64,000 nt of DNA. Origin: Centroberyx gerrardi. Its lineage: Eukaryota > Chordata > Actinopteri > Beryciformes > Berycidae. The position numbers were made by a program, and so were the translations under genes. Numbering within the stretch: the first letter of the stretch is position 1; every line of letters begins with the position of its first letter. The stretch lies in NCBI RefSeq assembly GCF_048128805.1, contig NC_136003.1, positions 24,477,840-24,541,839 of the forward strand, given 5' to 3'. Shown piece after piece: positions 51,201-62,950 of the stretch. The notes beneath the pieces are model-generated. The model saw only the letters and a list, made by a program, of their open reading frames with translations, ran no database searches and was not told the DNA's origin.

Positions 51201-54200
51201 AGGTTATCAGATGCCCAATGGGTCTTTTGTACAGAGCTTTGCTTTGTGTCCTGCTCTCGTTCAAATGGCGGTCAAACCACAGTAAACCACTGCTACTGCC
51301 TGGAGGCGTCCATTAAAAATGTGCAGTGCGTGGGCTTTCAGCAAAGTGTTTTTGTGTATGTGTGTGTGCGCATGCACTTGCACATACCCATAACCTTTTG
51401 ATATATCACGCTTTTCTCTATGCCATATTTATGCACTTATGTCATTTAGATGTAGAGTTAGATATAGGTGGATACCAAGGAGAAATGGCTGGATGTCAGC
51501 AGCATAATAGTATAATACAACATAGTAAAGATAAAGTGAGAATAATACAAAAATATGAAGAAACAATAAATAAAGGGAATGTATTTTTAGGAAATTCTAG
51601 GACCAATCATTGTAAAAAACTTTCTATTTGGATTTTAGAGCTTTGAGCTGTACAGTGGGACCCTAAATTCAAGTTCAAATCCAGTTACCCATCCTTACAA
51701 TGTTTTACTTGTGTGGCCGGTGGCACGGCAAGTCAGGAACACTGAGTGTCATTGTGTAACTTGTGTGCAGGTGATGTCTTATAAAACCACCTGAAGGGCT
51801 TAAAGGCTAGCCTGCTCCATTATCTAGCTCAGGAAATATAAAAGGGAGCACTGTTTTGCCTGTTCTTATAATCAGCTCTGTTGTCACCTGAGCTTTCTAC
51901 TTAACACATTCTGTACACTTGTTGTTTTTTTTGGATAGCAGAAGAGAAAAACAGCTTGACACACGTCCTTTCGGTCACTTGTTTGATCTCCTTTCTCTTG
52001 TCTCGGTCCTGTCCAGACCCCGGCGTCCAGCAGGACCGCCTCCTTCTCTGAAAACAGAGCTAAGGTTGAGGGTTCACCAGCCAAGAAGGCCAAGACAGGC
52101 ACCCCCCACGGTGAGAACACACACACACAAACACTACTTTGGACTAGGAAATTCATACACTGTGAATGCTGAGGCTTTGATGTCTCTTGTGTTTATACAC
52201 GGATCCTGCTCTGCTGGGATGCATGACAGGAAGAAAGCTTGTGATCATGCATGGCTGAAATTTGATTTTAGGGATTACAGCTCCCTCTTTGGACAGCTAG
52301 AGAGTCCTGCAAGCCAATCCCAATAAACTGGAAGTGGACACTGATTAATATGATTAATATGATTGGACACATGCATACATCTAATTAATTTAATCAAAAA
52401 ATGATACTTCTGTTGTACTTTTTTGTGGTTGTGATTGTTTAATCAGAGCAGCAGGTCTCTCTTGGTGCTCCTGCCCTCTACTGTCTGTCTGCTAGATGAA
52501 TCTTATTGATGGTGTTCTGACAAATGTGCAGAAATTGTCTCTTTAAACTCAGCTACACCTCTTAATCTGTTACCAGTTGTCAATGTGGTTTTCTCCTACA
52601 ACCGTTTAACTTCCTACGGTGCCTCTCCCATTCATGTGTACTGTATGTGAATATGGACTTGTGAAACCAATCTTTTCCTTCTTGGTTGTTATAGCGTCTA
52701 AAAGCTTCACATTTTTTCTTTTTTTATATATGCATGCACATAAAGTTAGCAAAGGTTTCACAAGTGGTGAAACATCCCTTTTTAGTGACTTTTTCTGTAA
52801 TTTCCATCTGTATATTTGCTTTCCTCTCCCTGTAGCCAAGGCAACGACCCTCTTCAGCAAACAGACCAAGTCCATAGTGTGGGGCATGCAGACGCGGGCG
52901 GTGCAGGGCATGATGGATTTCGACTACGTCTGCTCCAGAGACGAGCCATCTGTCGCTGCCATGGTCTACCCGTTCACGTAAGTGTCCTCTGCCCTGCCTC
53001 TTTATTACCTGTTTACTTTGGTCTGCTGTTAGTGTAATGACTCCTGGCTGTACATTTTAAAAGTGATCAGGATCTCCTCTCATAAGTCAACAGTTTCCTT
53101 TGACCAGTCTCTAAATGTCTTTTTGGTGTGACAAATGCTTTTATATGTGTTTTCCAGTGGAGACCACAAACAGAAGTTCTACTGGGGCCATAAAGAGATC
53201 CTGGTCCCTGTGTATAAGAACATGGGCGACGCCATGAAGAAGCACCCAGAGGTGGACGTGCTCATCAGCTTTGCCTCCTTGCGTTCTGCCTTCGACAGCA
53301 CCATGGAGACCATGCAGTACCCACAGGTAAAGGCTCCTTGCACCATCCGCAGGGTACAAAACAACTTCAAAACAATAACTGTTATACTTACAGCTTTCTA
53401 TTTAATTGTTCCCAGATTCACACCATTGCCATCATTGCTGAGGGAATCCCTGAAGCCCACACCAGGAAGATCATCAAGGCGGCGGACGAGAAGGGTGTCA
53501 CAATCATTGGACCAGCAACCGTTAGTCTTACTTCACCTCTCACAGGATTTCACTGTGTGCATTGTCGTCTGAGCAAACCACTGAGTTTTCTGTGTATTTT
53601 GGTTTGTCCAGGTTGGCGGAATCAAGCCAGGCTGCTTTAAGATCGGGAACACGGGCGGCATGCTGGATAACATCCTGGCCTCTAAGCTCTACCGTCCCGG
53701 CAGCGTGGCCTACGTGTCCCGCTCTGGCGGCATGTCCAACGAACTCAACAACATCATCTCCCGCACCACTGACGGTGTTTTTGAGGGTGTGGCGATTGGC
53801 GGGGACAGGTGTGTAGCTGTCTTTTGTCTGCAATATGCCGGCATGTGGGTGTGAATTGTTTGTGTAACACTGGACTCTTTTTTCCAGATACCCAGGCTCT
53901 GTGTTTACCGACCATGTGCTGCGCTACCAAGACACTCCCGGAGTGAAGATGATTGTTGTATTGGGAGAGGTGAGGCGTAAACCCACAGACACACACTGCG
54001 TTGCCTACTGGTCTGAACAATTATTTATTTATTTGCACTGCTACCCGTCCTATATCTCTTTTTATACCCTATAGATTGGAGGCACAGAGGAGTATAAGAT
54101 CTGCCAGGCGATTAAACAGGGCAGGATCACAAAGCCGGTGGTGTGCTGGTGTATTGGCACCTGTGCCACCATGTTCTCCTCAGAGGTGAGAGGGCAGATG

Positions 54201-56865
54201 CAAAGCCTGTTTTTACATTGAATGCGCCATCAGACAGCTGCCTAGTGAGACAGGAGACAAGATATTCCATTCTGACCCATGATGCACCTTGTTGTCCCTC
54301 AGGTCCAGTTCGGTCATGCTGGAGCCTGCGCCAACCAGGCTTCTGAGACAGCGGTGGCTAAGAACAAGGCTCTGCAGGAGGCCGGCGCCTTCGTCCCCAA
54401 GAGCTTTGACGAGCTGGGAGAGATAATCAAGTCAGTGCACAAAGATAGTCCTTCAAAACGATCCTGTCAACATCCATACTGTCGTTTCCAGATGGTTATT
54501 AGTTGGTTAGATATGTTTACTGAATGCATCTTAGCGGTGTTTTGTAGTGGCGATCTGTTAAGTTTCTTATCCTCCCATGCAGATCGGTGTATACAGACCT
54601 CGTTGCCAAAGGAGTTATCGAGCCGGCGGAGGAAGTCCCCCCTCCCACTGTGCCGATGGATTACTCCTGGGCACGAGTGAGTATGCCAGCAGGTCTTTGG
54701 CACGCCAGCAAATTTCCCAATATGACTCGCGCTCTTTGATGAGCGCTTATCAGCTGAGAGTTCACTGTTTACATCCATACAAGGAAAAAGCGCACTGAAC
54801 CGCAGCATATTGGGTTAAACCGAGACAGATGGAACACAATGTGGAGTGAGATTTTCTCTCTCTTGTCTTTTCCTTTCTTCCGTCTGTCCGCCCCGCAGGA
54901 GCTGGGCCTGATCCGTAAGCCAGCCTCCTTCATGACCAGTATCTGTGACGAGAGGGGTCAGGAGCTCATCTACGCAGGCATGCCCATCACCGAGGTCTTC
55001 AAGACGGAGATGGGCCTGGGAGGAACTCTGGGGCTGCTGTGGTTCCAGAGGAGGTCGGCTTCTCCATCCACTAGTGACCGTGAACAAACTCTTGAGAAAC
55101 CCTGAAATCACCGAAATAAATAACCTGATGTTTTCCCCTTCGGTGTGCAGGTTGCCCAGGTATGCCTGCCAGTTCATTGAGATGTGCCTGATGGTGACTG
55201 CCGATCACGGCCCCGCTGTGTCCGGTGCCCACAACACCATCGTCTGCGCCCGAGCTGGAAAAGATCTCATCTCCAGCCTCACCTCCGGCCTTCTCACCAT
55301 CGTAAGACACTTCTCAGCAGGAGCCATAGACTCTTTTATTGACAGCACTGTCAGCGTAGCCCACTCTTGTCAAAGCCCTCCATGAGTTTGAATGTCTTCT
55401 TCTGTGCGTGTGTGATTTTTTTTTTTTTCAGGGGGACCGCTTTGGAGGCGCTCTGGATGCTGCAGCTAAGCAGTTCAGCAAGGCGTTTGACAGCGGCATG
55501 CTGCCCATGGAGTTTGTCAACAAGATGAAGAAGGAGGGCAAGCTGATCATGGGCATCGGACACAGGGTCAAGTCGGTGAGTCCCGCGTCTCCTTTGGTCT
55601 TTGTGCTTCCATCTTTCTACATTTTTCATTGTGCAACAGCAGAATGAGCTTCAACTCCTAGATAATATTCCTGTGAACGATCATGTAAGGGAGTACTGGA
55701 GAAGTAGAGGGTATTTTTTGAGAGGAAATTGGATTGAATGGAGGAGGAAGATGTGGGAAAAGGGGTAATTATCTGTCTGTTTGTCTTCAGATCAACAATC
55801 CCGACATGAGAGTCCAGATCTTGAAGGACTTTGTGAAGCAGCACTTCCCAGCCACCCAGCTGCTGGACTACGCTCTAGATGTAGAGAAGATCACCACCTC
55901 CAAAGTAAGAATGATCATAGTAATCCTCTCTTTCACAGCCTTTACTGGATCCTGACGCACTTTAAGTCATCTATTCTAACCAACCTGTTTTCTGTTTTCC
56001 CTCTGTGTCGTGGTTGCTGTATTAGAAACCTAACTTGATCCTGAATGTGGATGGCTTCATTGGTGTGGCCTTTGTGGACTTGCTCAGGACCTGTGACGGA
56101 TTTACACGGTAAGCCAATAAATCGATATACTTTTCACAGTGTTTTCTCTCAAGTGCAATAAGCTCTATACTAGAGTTAAATAAGAAAATTTAGAGGAGAG
56201 GAACAGCCATTCATTTTATATTTTTTATAGTGTTGTAGGAGAATGATGATTCAAGGCTGGTTTGATGACTCAGATTCTTGTTTACATGGACTTATTTAGC
56301 CTACCATGTACTCCATACTACATCAGAGTACTCCATACTACATGCAGCTGAATGCTCATCAATTCATTGAAATGCAAAACTACTGGAAAGAAAACCTGAT
56401 GAAGATAACAATATATCCAGACACTAGTTGATGTTTAAGGGGTTTCAGACTTCTAGAAATCATTGCAACATAAACATTTTTGTCTTTGTACTAAAAGTGA
56501 CTACTTAATGAATGAATGAATGAATGAATTACGTCTGACTCCAACTCTGTCTCCCCGGTGTTCTTCATCCTCTCCGCAGGGATGAAGCCGATGAGTTTGT
56601 GGAGATTGGAGCTCTGAACGGCATCTTCGTCCTGGGACGCAGCATGGGATTCATCGGTGAGTCAGTTGTTGTGTAAATCGCCACAGCGCAGTGTCGCAAA
56701 ACTGAAAATGAGAACGTGTGCGAGATGGCGAACACTTCTGACAGTCCATCTTCCGCTTGTCTCTCCACAGGACACTACCTGGACCAGAAGAGGCTGAAGC
56801 AGGGTCTGTACCGCCACCCCTGGGACGACATCTCCTATGTGCTCCCAGAACACATGTCCATGTAA
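39646..56865 (+). CDS. ACLY: ATP-citrate synthase (ATP citrate lyase)
   Basis: This cytosolic homotetramer converts citrate, CoA and ATP to acetyl-CoA, oxaloacetate, ADP and Pi, supplying lipid synthesis and protein acetylation. Twenty-seven coding exons join in phase to 1092 aa (human 1091 or 1101): 39646-39804, 41584-41706, 43925-43987, 44134-44324, 46903-46982, 47664-47794, 49360-49478, 50125-50261, 50363-50424, 50515-50632, 50862-51016, 52017-52110, 52836-52977, 53158-53326, 53416-53520, 53612-53808, 53888-53969, 54075-54185, 54303-54430, 54583-54676, 54899-55053, 55151-55301, 55432-55575, 55791-55904, 56026-56108, 56580-56656, 56771-56865. The order is an N-terminal ATP-grasp/citrate-binding half, a linker with the RTASFS phosphosite (Akt/PKA site in mammals), a CoA-binding/ligase half with the catalytic phospho-His in GHAGA (H751 here, H760 in human), and a citrate-synthase-like C-terminal domain ending EHMSM. 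The mammalian alternative 10-residue insert after the phosphosite is absent from this exon path. Confidence 0.98.
40249..40345 (+). repeat. (TAA)n plus retroposon tail-like sequence
   Basis: A (TAA)n run (40249-40275) directly precedes TTATTGATCGCCGTAGGGAAATTC, a recognisable variant of the teleost retroposon end 'TTTATTGATCCC..GGGAAATT'. The adjoining simple repeat fits a LINE 3' terminus in reverse orientation. It lies in ACLY intron 2. Confidence 0.45.
40372..40408. repeat. C-run followed by (CA)n
   Basis: A short C homopolymer runs directly into a CA dinucleotide repeat in ACLY intron 2. Confidence 0.9.
40529..40569. repeat. (CT)n microsatellite
   Basis: This CT run with one AT interruption lies in ACLY intron 2. 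Confidence 0.9.
40606..40633. repeat. G-rich tract with G-homopolymer
   Basis: GAGGGGTGGGG leads into an uninterrupted G-run of about 18 bases (40616-40633) in ACLY intron 2. The stretch could form a G-quadruplex and is prone to sequencing-length error. Confidence 0.9.
41723..41779. repeat. (CT)n microsatellite next to a donor site
   Basis: This CT run with one CA interruption begins about 16 bases after the donor of the exon ending at 41706, inside the following ACLY intron. Confidence 0.95.
42236..42274. repeat. (GT)n microsatellite
   Basis: This is a perfect GT run inside the ACLY intron between the exons ending at 41706 and starting at 43925. Confidence 0.93.
42684..42727. repeat. (ACC)n trinucleotide repeat
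   Basis: This perfect CCA/ACC run of about 14 units follows a C-rich stretch in the same ACLY intron. Confidence 0.95.
45732..45757. repeat. C-homopolymer in a C-rich region
   Basis: A 26-base C-run is followed by CCTCC-rich sequence up to about 45800. It lies in the ACLY intron between the exons ending at 44324 and starting at 46903. Confidence 0.95.
46054..46371. mobile_element. Palindromic hAT-type MITE with 8-bp target duplication
   Basis: This 318-bp element is almost entirely one inverted repeat with arms of about 150 bases. It begins GGTAACACTTTACAATAAGG and ends with the complement, CCTTATTGTAAATTGTTACC. It is flanked by the perfect 8-bp direct repeat TTCCGTTT (46046-46053 and 46372-46379), indicating hAT-like integration. 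It has no coding capacity. It lies in ACLY intron sequence about 530 bases before the exon at 46903. Confidence 0.92.
49044..49277. mobile_element. Foldback element with terminal inverted repeats
   Basis: The ends are inverted copies: left TAGCAACAATAATGTAATAAC, right GTTATTACATTATTGGTTGCTA, continuing inward with CAGATAATGTAAT and its complement. The interior repeats the word GTAATAA many times. An ATGCTC word on both sides may be a target duplication, but the boundary is ambiguous. It is non-coding and lies in the ACLY intron before the exon at 49360. Confidence 0.65.
51465..51565 (+). repeat. Weak LINE-tail-like fragment (copy C)
   Basis: ACCAAGGAGAAATGG followed by GTCAGCAGCATAATAGTATAATA resembles the core of the copy at 25990-26215 with strong decay. 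It lies in ACLY intron sequence. Confidence 0.3.
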
Positions 56866-58535
56866 CCGCATCGACCCTCCACCCCCTCACTACCCACCCC
56901 CCACCCCCTCGCCCCGTACTGTCATCTGTCACCCCGAAGCGGTGGCACGACATAGGGAAGGTGTTACTATTAATATAGTTCTAAATTGCAAATATTAAAA
57001 ACAAAAAGAAGACTTTTAAGAGTATGGTTTTAGTCTTGGAAAACGGCTCGTGCTGCAGCCCTGTGAATAGTAGCAAAACCTGCTGAACTGTGAAGCCCGA
57101 CTCAGACAAAGCCGAGGTCTGACAGTGTGCTAGAGAGATCTGAGGATGAATCCGGCATACAGTCGAGGGAGTTGAAGTGGATTATTCAGCCGTTGACACT
57201 TTGCCCTGTAGTGTTGAGGAGATCACTGGAAATCCTCTTGCTAAGATTAGCAGTGAGGATTCAGTGCCGCCTTGCAGTGTTTACCACAACTTCTCTCACG
57301 GCGGAATCACAGTGAAGTACTGTGATTTGCCCCAAATATTACATCATTATTATATAAACCTAGCATGTGTCTGTATCACAGGCTATTGTGTCTCTGTGCA
57401 GTGCTCTTCGTCGTGCCACATGAGAATCATGAGCTTGCTGTAAGGGGCGAGCCCGTAGTGCAATAATGTCTAACTATCATGTGAGAATATATTGTAGATC
57501 AGAGCTTTATTTATGTATAGGTGTATTAACACAGTGAAAATTAAATGGTACGAGAATGTAATAGTTTTTGATGTTCTGTAATGTTTTCCACACACTGGCC
57601 AAGATGAAACGGCAGCAAGACGGCTCGCTGTGGCAAACGGGACCATTTTATGAGTCATTCCTGGTATGCGGTGCCATTTGCTTTTTCCCAGGAAATATTG
57701 CTTCTCACCTAGTGGAAAATGTGGCGTTTCCAAAAGGATTTAAATGTAAGCTTAAGTGTTGTTTAATATATAGACATTAATTAAGTTAATTTTATGTTTC
57801 TTTTTAGAGCTTCGTTTTAAATGGATTTGGGCGTTTATGCCACATCTCCAGGTACCATATATCATCTTCTGTAAGAATAAGCTATGAAATATTCACCATC
57901 TTCGTAGTGGTCTAGTCCTGTTTAAAATTGTTAACTTAAATGCACTAATCACATTAAAATCTGTTTAATTACTAGAGTATTCATGTGTGTCCCATCAGTA
58001 ATACTTCCCTTTAAGGTAAATTGCCCAGTCCCACTTAAGACCACAGTGGTTTAAAGGTGAAAATCAATTCCAAATGATAATTTCTCCACCTAGTAATCAC
58101 TGACTTATTATTATTTGAAGAAAACCAATGAATGTAATGGAGGAAGGGACAATTCACACGTCTGTTTGTATCTAACAGGATGGAAGTGCTTCACGGTTGT
58201 GAACAGTCTGCTCATCAATTTTATAATTTGCTGATATATAAAGTGCTGAACTTGGCCAAAACCCTTTTCTGTGATAGTAGAAACTGGGCTTTTTAAAATG
58301 ATATATTTTTTTTCAAAGTTATGAGGTCCAAAAGGTGCCGCACACCAGGCATTACCCATGTCATCATTTATCTGAATGTTGCTAAATTGTTGGAGTTTAT
58401 CTTCACCAGTGTTGTCTTGTCTTTTTTGTTTTTTTAACTTTGTCTAATGTGAACTGAACGTGCCTCTGTACTGATTTGTTGTATGTTAAGAACTGTGTAA
58501 ATGAGTAAAATAAAACCTACGTAACAGAATACCTC
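56866..58535 (+). other. ACLY: ACLY 3' UTR (inferred extent)
   Basis: No coding exon follows the ACLY stop. AATAAA at 58509-58514 is followed by TG/T-rich sequence, giving a 3' UTR of about 1.65 kb. An ATTAAA-like signal near 56993 could give a much shorter form. Confidence 0.6.
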
Positions 58536-60600
58536 ACTGTAATTTACTCTTCTATTCTTACGACTTGTTTTGCAAATGTATGTGTTCTGCGTCATAAACC
58601 TATCTGCCTCTCTCCAGACACAATGGCAAAAGGGTAACTTGGTAACCGAGTTGGTTGAGTCTGCACACTTTTCAATTAATACTCAGTAGAATCACCTTTT
58701 GCTTTGATAACAGCAGTAAGACTCTATAAGACTACCAAACAGCCATTCGTTAGTTGATTTGGTTGTATGTTGTGTTGAAATATAACATGATAACTTGAGT
58801 TTTTTTTGCAGAGGGCAGCAGATTTTCCCCTAAATATCTTTGTATCTGGGGCTTTTCATCTTCCCCTCCTTCCTGATCACAACATTTATGGCCTCTGAAG
58901 AGAAATAGCATAACATGACGCTGCCACCATTAACAGTGTTGTGCTGTTTGGGTGATGTGCTGTATTGGCTCTGTTTCATCAGACCGTAACACATTTTCCC
59001 CACATGATTTTGAGAGATTGACTGTCTTCTTGCAGTGAAAATTATGGGAAAATAAATTAGCATTATATTTTACATAGCCCAGAATTGTGGAGAACATGTG
59101 AAATGGTTCTAATGTGCATGAGGTGACGGCCTGATCTAGGCTAGATCCTGGGGTTTCATGGCCTATTTCCTACATTTAATGTTTTAAAATCTTTTTTATT
59201 ATTTGAACCTTTCAAAAATAACATCTCAAAGATCTTGTGTTCTAGAACGTCACTCTGCACATGCATGAACTGTGTAACAGAGAACCCTTCAATTATACCT
59301 GGTTTTAAATAGATCTAATTACAATCACTTCAATTGATTTCTGGTGAAGGCAAATTAGCTTTGTGCATGCTCTGGAATGTGAGTTAAATCATTGCAACCC
59401 ACAATTATAAGGAGTGCACTCTTACACAACCGAGGTGTTGTGGTTTACCATTTTACTTGTCAGAAAATAGTAGCTTATTGTTTCTACCTTGATTTTGCTG
59501 GTTAGAATGTCCAAATGAAAGGGAAAAATGATAAATTTACTGGATTTGGATGTATTGGCATGTAGACTTTTGATATCCACTGTACATACATATAGGATCT
59601 ATACACACAGTACATACAGTATAAGGCTGTTTAATACAAGCTTGAATAATAGTCCCCCAATGTGCCTGCATGCATGTCAATACATGTTTCTCTCCATGTG
59701 CAGCCCAGGCAGGCAGAGTTCAGTGGTGGGAACGGCTGTTGACGTCATACACAAGGTAACGCCTTTCACCCACTGCGCATGTCAGTCATTCTGTCAGTGT
59801 TTACGAAGCTGAAGTTGGTTTCTTATTTGTAGCTTCCAATTGGTGAGTCAATTTCACACGGCCAAACATGCTAAATGACACATTCTTCACCTCGTCTATG
59901 CAGGTTAGCATGATTTATTATAATGCAGTTGGTCATTTTGCACGGTTATAGTATCGCCGCACAACTGTTTGACATAAATAAGTTATTTCAGACCATGTTC
60001 CAAGAGGTATTTGGGAATTTTACTTCATTTTGGAAGCATTTTTGAGTTGGCAGCCCTTGAGCCTGTGGGACTAGGCTTACTAAAAAGTTGCTATTCATAT
60101 TACCAAAATGTAACATTATTGAATGGAATTTAATGGTGTAAATATGTCCACTGTTTGCGTTTGCTGTACAAAACCTGCATGAAATATGCAATAATTACAG
60201 ATTACAGACAAGATTAGAGGATTAACTACCTGCTGCTAAGAAAAACTAAATAGATACAAACCTTGAGCATTATTGTAGAGAGCAAGGGTGGCTTAAAATT
60301 GGCACTATAAAATATTGCACGTTTATTGCAAGTTTGAGTGATGTTTTTAAATTAAAAAAATAAATTTTAGTTAATATAATTTATTGGGTTCCAATATCAT
60401 TATAGTGTTTTTGCATATAATATTTGTTAGACCATAAAAATGTGTTGAATAACAATAAAATAAATCAAACTATGAAAGTGAATAGAAGAGACATTTGACA
60501 TTTGAGTCATTTGAGATTATCTTTTCTGTTTGCATGTTCACCTTTAACTCCCGGATATGAACCGACGAATACGAAACGAACTTCAACGTCGCTCTCTGTT
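58536..60600. other. ACLY-KLHL11 intergenic interval
   Basis: I see no supportable coding exon. It holds a degraded DNA-transposon-like stretch (about 58650-59060) and a consensus CRE, TGACGTCA, at 59740-59747 with a possible splice donor (CAAG|GTAACG) just after it. Confidence 0.55.
58650..59060 (-). mobile_element. Degraded DNA transposon fragment (Tc1-like?)
   Basis: Phrases such as AATCACCTTTTGCTTTGATAAC, GACGCTGCCACCA, TTTGGGTGATGTGC and TTTCATCAGACC recur in fish DNA transposons of Tc1-like or related type when read antisense to the transposase. No intact frame remains and no terminal repeats were identified. The assignment rests on recalled word patterns only. Confidence 0.35.
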
Positions 60601-60689
60601 TTGAGTCCATGTATGTGTGTCTGCGTATGTCGCCTCCTTTCCTTTACTAGTTTACTTCATTTCCCACCTCTCACATCCACCGCTGGCAG

Positions 60690-61080
60690 CAGAATGGCAG
60701 CCGCGGCCCCCAACCCGGAGGACTCCGCCCGGAGCTGCGGTAGCGGCGGCACCGGCACACCCAGCGCCCTCGCCGGGGACGGGGACGCGGAAGAGACCGA
60801 AGACTTCACCTCGTCCTCCCACTGCTCGGAGCTGTCTCGGCGGCAGAACGAGCAGAGGAAGCAGGGCTTGTTCTGCGACGTGACGCTGGCCTTCAGCAGC
60901 GGGGCGGCCTCCGGCAGCGTCCAGAGCTGCGAGTTTTCAGCCCACCGGTCCGTGCTGGCTGCGGCCACCGACTATTTCACCCCCCTGCTGGGAGGACAGT
61001 TCTCCGAGTCCCTGTCCGGACGGGTGGAGATGAAGGAGTGGAGCTCAGAGCTAGGGCCGGATCCGGAGACGGTGGAGAGT
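60690..61080. promoter_or_regulatory. KLHL11: CpG-rich first exon of KLHL11
   Basis: The sequence changes abruptly from AT-rich intergenic DNA to a GC-rich, CpG-dense stretch covering most of KLHL11 exon 1. This is consistent with a CpG island at the gene's 5' end. The transcription start is not defined. Confidence 0.5.
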
Positions 61081-62950
61081 GTCATCCAGTACATGTACAC
61101 TGGAGAAATACGTGTTAGCACCTGCAATGTGCATGAAGTGCTGGAGCTCGCTGATAGGTATGTGCATCTTATAATTGCATTTGTATGTGTGTGTTTTTGT
61201 CAGTCAGAGAGTCAGGCCTATACCCCAATGGCTGTTCTATGGCTAGTGGCTGGATTGTTTATATGCACCACATCACACAACAAGACTGGCCTAATCCTAA
61301 CCAGTCAAACCAGAAGTAGTAGCTGCTCTCTCTCTGACATGCTGTGTTCTTTCTGTTGGCTGCAGGTTCCTCCTGCTGCAGCTGAAGGACTTCTGCGGCG
61401 AGTTCCTGAAGAAGAAGCTGAGCCTGACCAACTGTGTGGCGGTGCACAGCCTGGCCCACATGTACACTCTGGACCAGCTGGCTCTGCGGGCCGCAGACAT
61501 GATCCGCCGCAACTTCCACAAGGTTATCCAGGACGATGAGTTCTACACGCTGCCCTTCCACCTGGTCCGCGACTGGCTGTCCGATGCCGAGATCACGGTG
61601 GATTCTGAGGAGGTTCTGTTTGAGGCTGTGGTGAAGTGGGTGCAGAAGAACACAGAGGAGCGAGGCCGCTACTTCGAGGAGCTTTTCCGTCTCCTCAGGC
61701 TGCCGCAGATCAAGCCCACCTACCTGACCAGGGTGGTGAAGAATGAGCGGCTGGTGGCAGCCAACGAGGCGTGTCTCCGGCTGGTGTCGGAGGCTGTAGA
61801 GGGCCACGCCATTCGCTTCGAGAACCTCAAGTCAGCCGATATGGAGTTCTGGTCTTCCCACATGGCCTCCTTTCAGCCTCGCTTCGGCCAGAACATGGAC
61901 GTTATCATGGTAGTGGGCGGGGTGTCGGAGGGAGGGGACTACCTGAGCGAGTGTGTGGGCTACTTCATTTACGAGGACCGTTGGGTCAACCTGCCGCACA
62001 TCCACAACCACCTGGACGGCCACGCCATCGCCGCCACAGAGTCTCACGTCTATGTAGCCGGCTCTATGGAGCCAGGCTTCGCTAAGACGGTGGAGCGCTA
62101 CAACCCCAATCGAAACACCTGGGAGCAGGTGAGCAACTTGACCACACGTAAGCACTCCTTTGGCCTCACCTGCATTAAGGATATCTTGTACAGCATCGGT
62201 GGCCATGGCAACTTCAGTCCGGGTTTCAAAGATGTGAGTGTTTATGAGCCTGAGCAGGACAAGTGGCACAACCTGGAATCTGCACCCAAGATCCTGCGGG
62301 ATGTGAAGGCAGTGAGCGTGGAGGACCGCTACGTGTACGTCACGGCACGCACACCTGTGGACACCGATAACGAGGACGGACTGAAGACGGTGACGACTCG
62401 CTATGACACAGAGAGCCGCCAGTGGCAGGATGTCGACTCCCTGCCTCTTATCGACAACTATTGCATCTTCCAGATGGCCGTGGCCTCCACTAACTTCTAC
62501 CACACGGCCTCCTGCTGCCCCAAGAGCTACACAGTGCGGGACGAGGTTGCCAGGCAGAAGATCAGCGTGCGCATCTCCGACGAGATCCTGGAGAGCCTAC
62601 CGCCGGAGGTCACCAGCATCGAGGGCGCCGCCATCTGCCACTTCGACGAGGACGTCTTCATCATCGGAGGCTGGAAGAACAGCGACGACGTGGACAAGCA
62701 GTACCGCAAGGAGGCCTACCGCTACTGCGCCGAGAGGAAGCGCTGGATGCTGCTGCCGCCCATGCCCCAGCCGCGCTGCCGGGCCACCGCCTGCCACGTC
62801 CGCATCCCCTACCGCTTCCTGTACGGCTGCCAGCGCTACCCCATGCCCCAGAACCTGGCCCGCCAGCGAGACCGCATGCAGCAGATGCAGCAGCTCCACC
62901 GGCGCACCCTCACCCTGCGCCGGCAGCTCCAGTCGCAGATAGAGTGCTGA
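60694..62950 (+). CDS. KLHL11: Kelch-like protein 11 (BTB-BACK-Kelch)
   Basis: This is a predicted substrate adaptor of cullin-3 ubiquitin ligases. In humans it is a known paraneoplastic autoantigen. Exons 60694-61157 and 61366-62950 join in phase to 682 aa (human 708). A low-complexity Ala/Gly/Glu-rich N-terminus is followed by the BTB domain (about residues 52-165, including [23 protein letters not shown] and SVIQYMYTG), BACK (about 170-275, with [10 protein letters not shown] and [15 protein letters not shown]) and Kelch repeats (about 315-640, with [12 protein letters not shown] and [20 protein letters not shown]). The last four residues, QIEC, match the human protein. The start at 60694 is chosen by similarity. 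The frame stays open upstream to 60502, with another in-frame ATG at 60609 that would add Cys/Val repeat-derived sequence. Confidence 0.97.

Noticed and set aside
60502-60693. An N-terminal extension of KLHL11 from upstream in-frame ATGs
   Set aside because: The extra residues are Cys/Val/Leu low-complexity sequence unlike KLHL11 orthologues, whose start is MAAAA-like.
61832-62503. Antisense open frames over KLHL11 exon 2 (also 61259-61807)
   Set aside because: They are shadows of a GC-rich, well-conserved Kelch coding exon and have no independent support.
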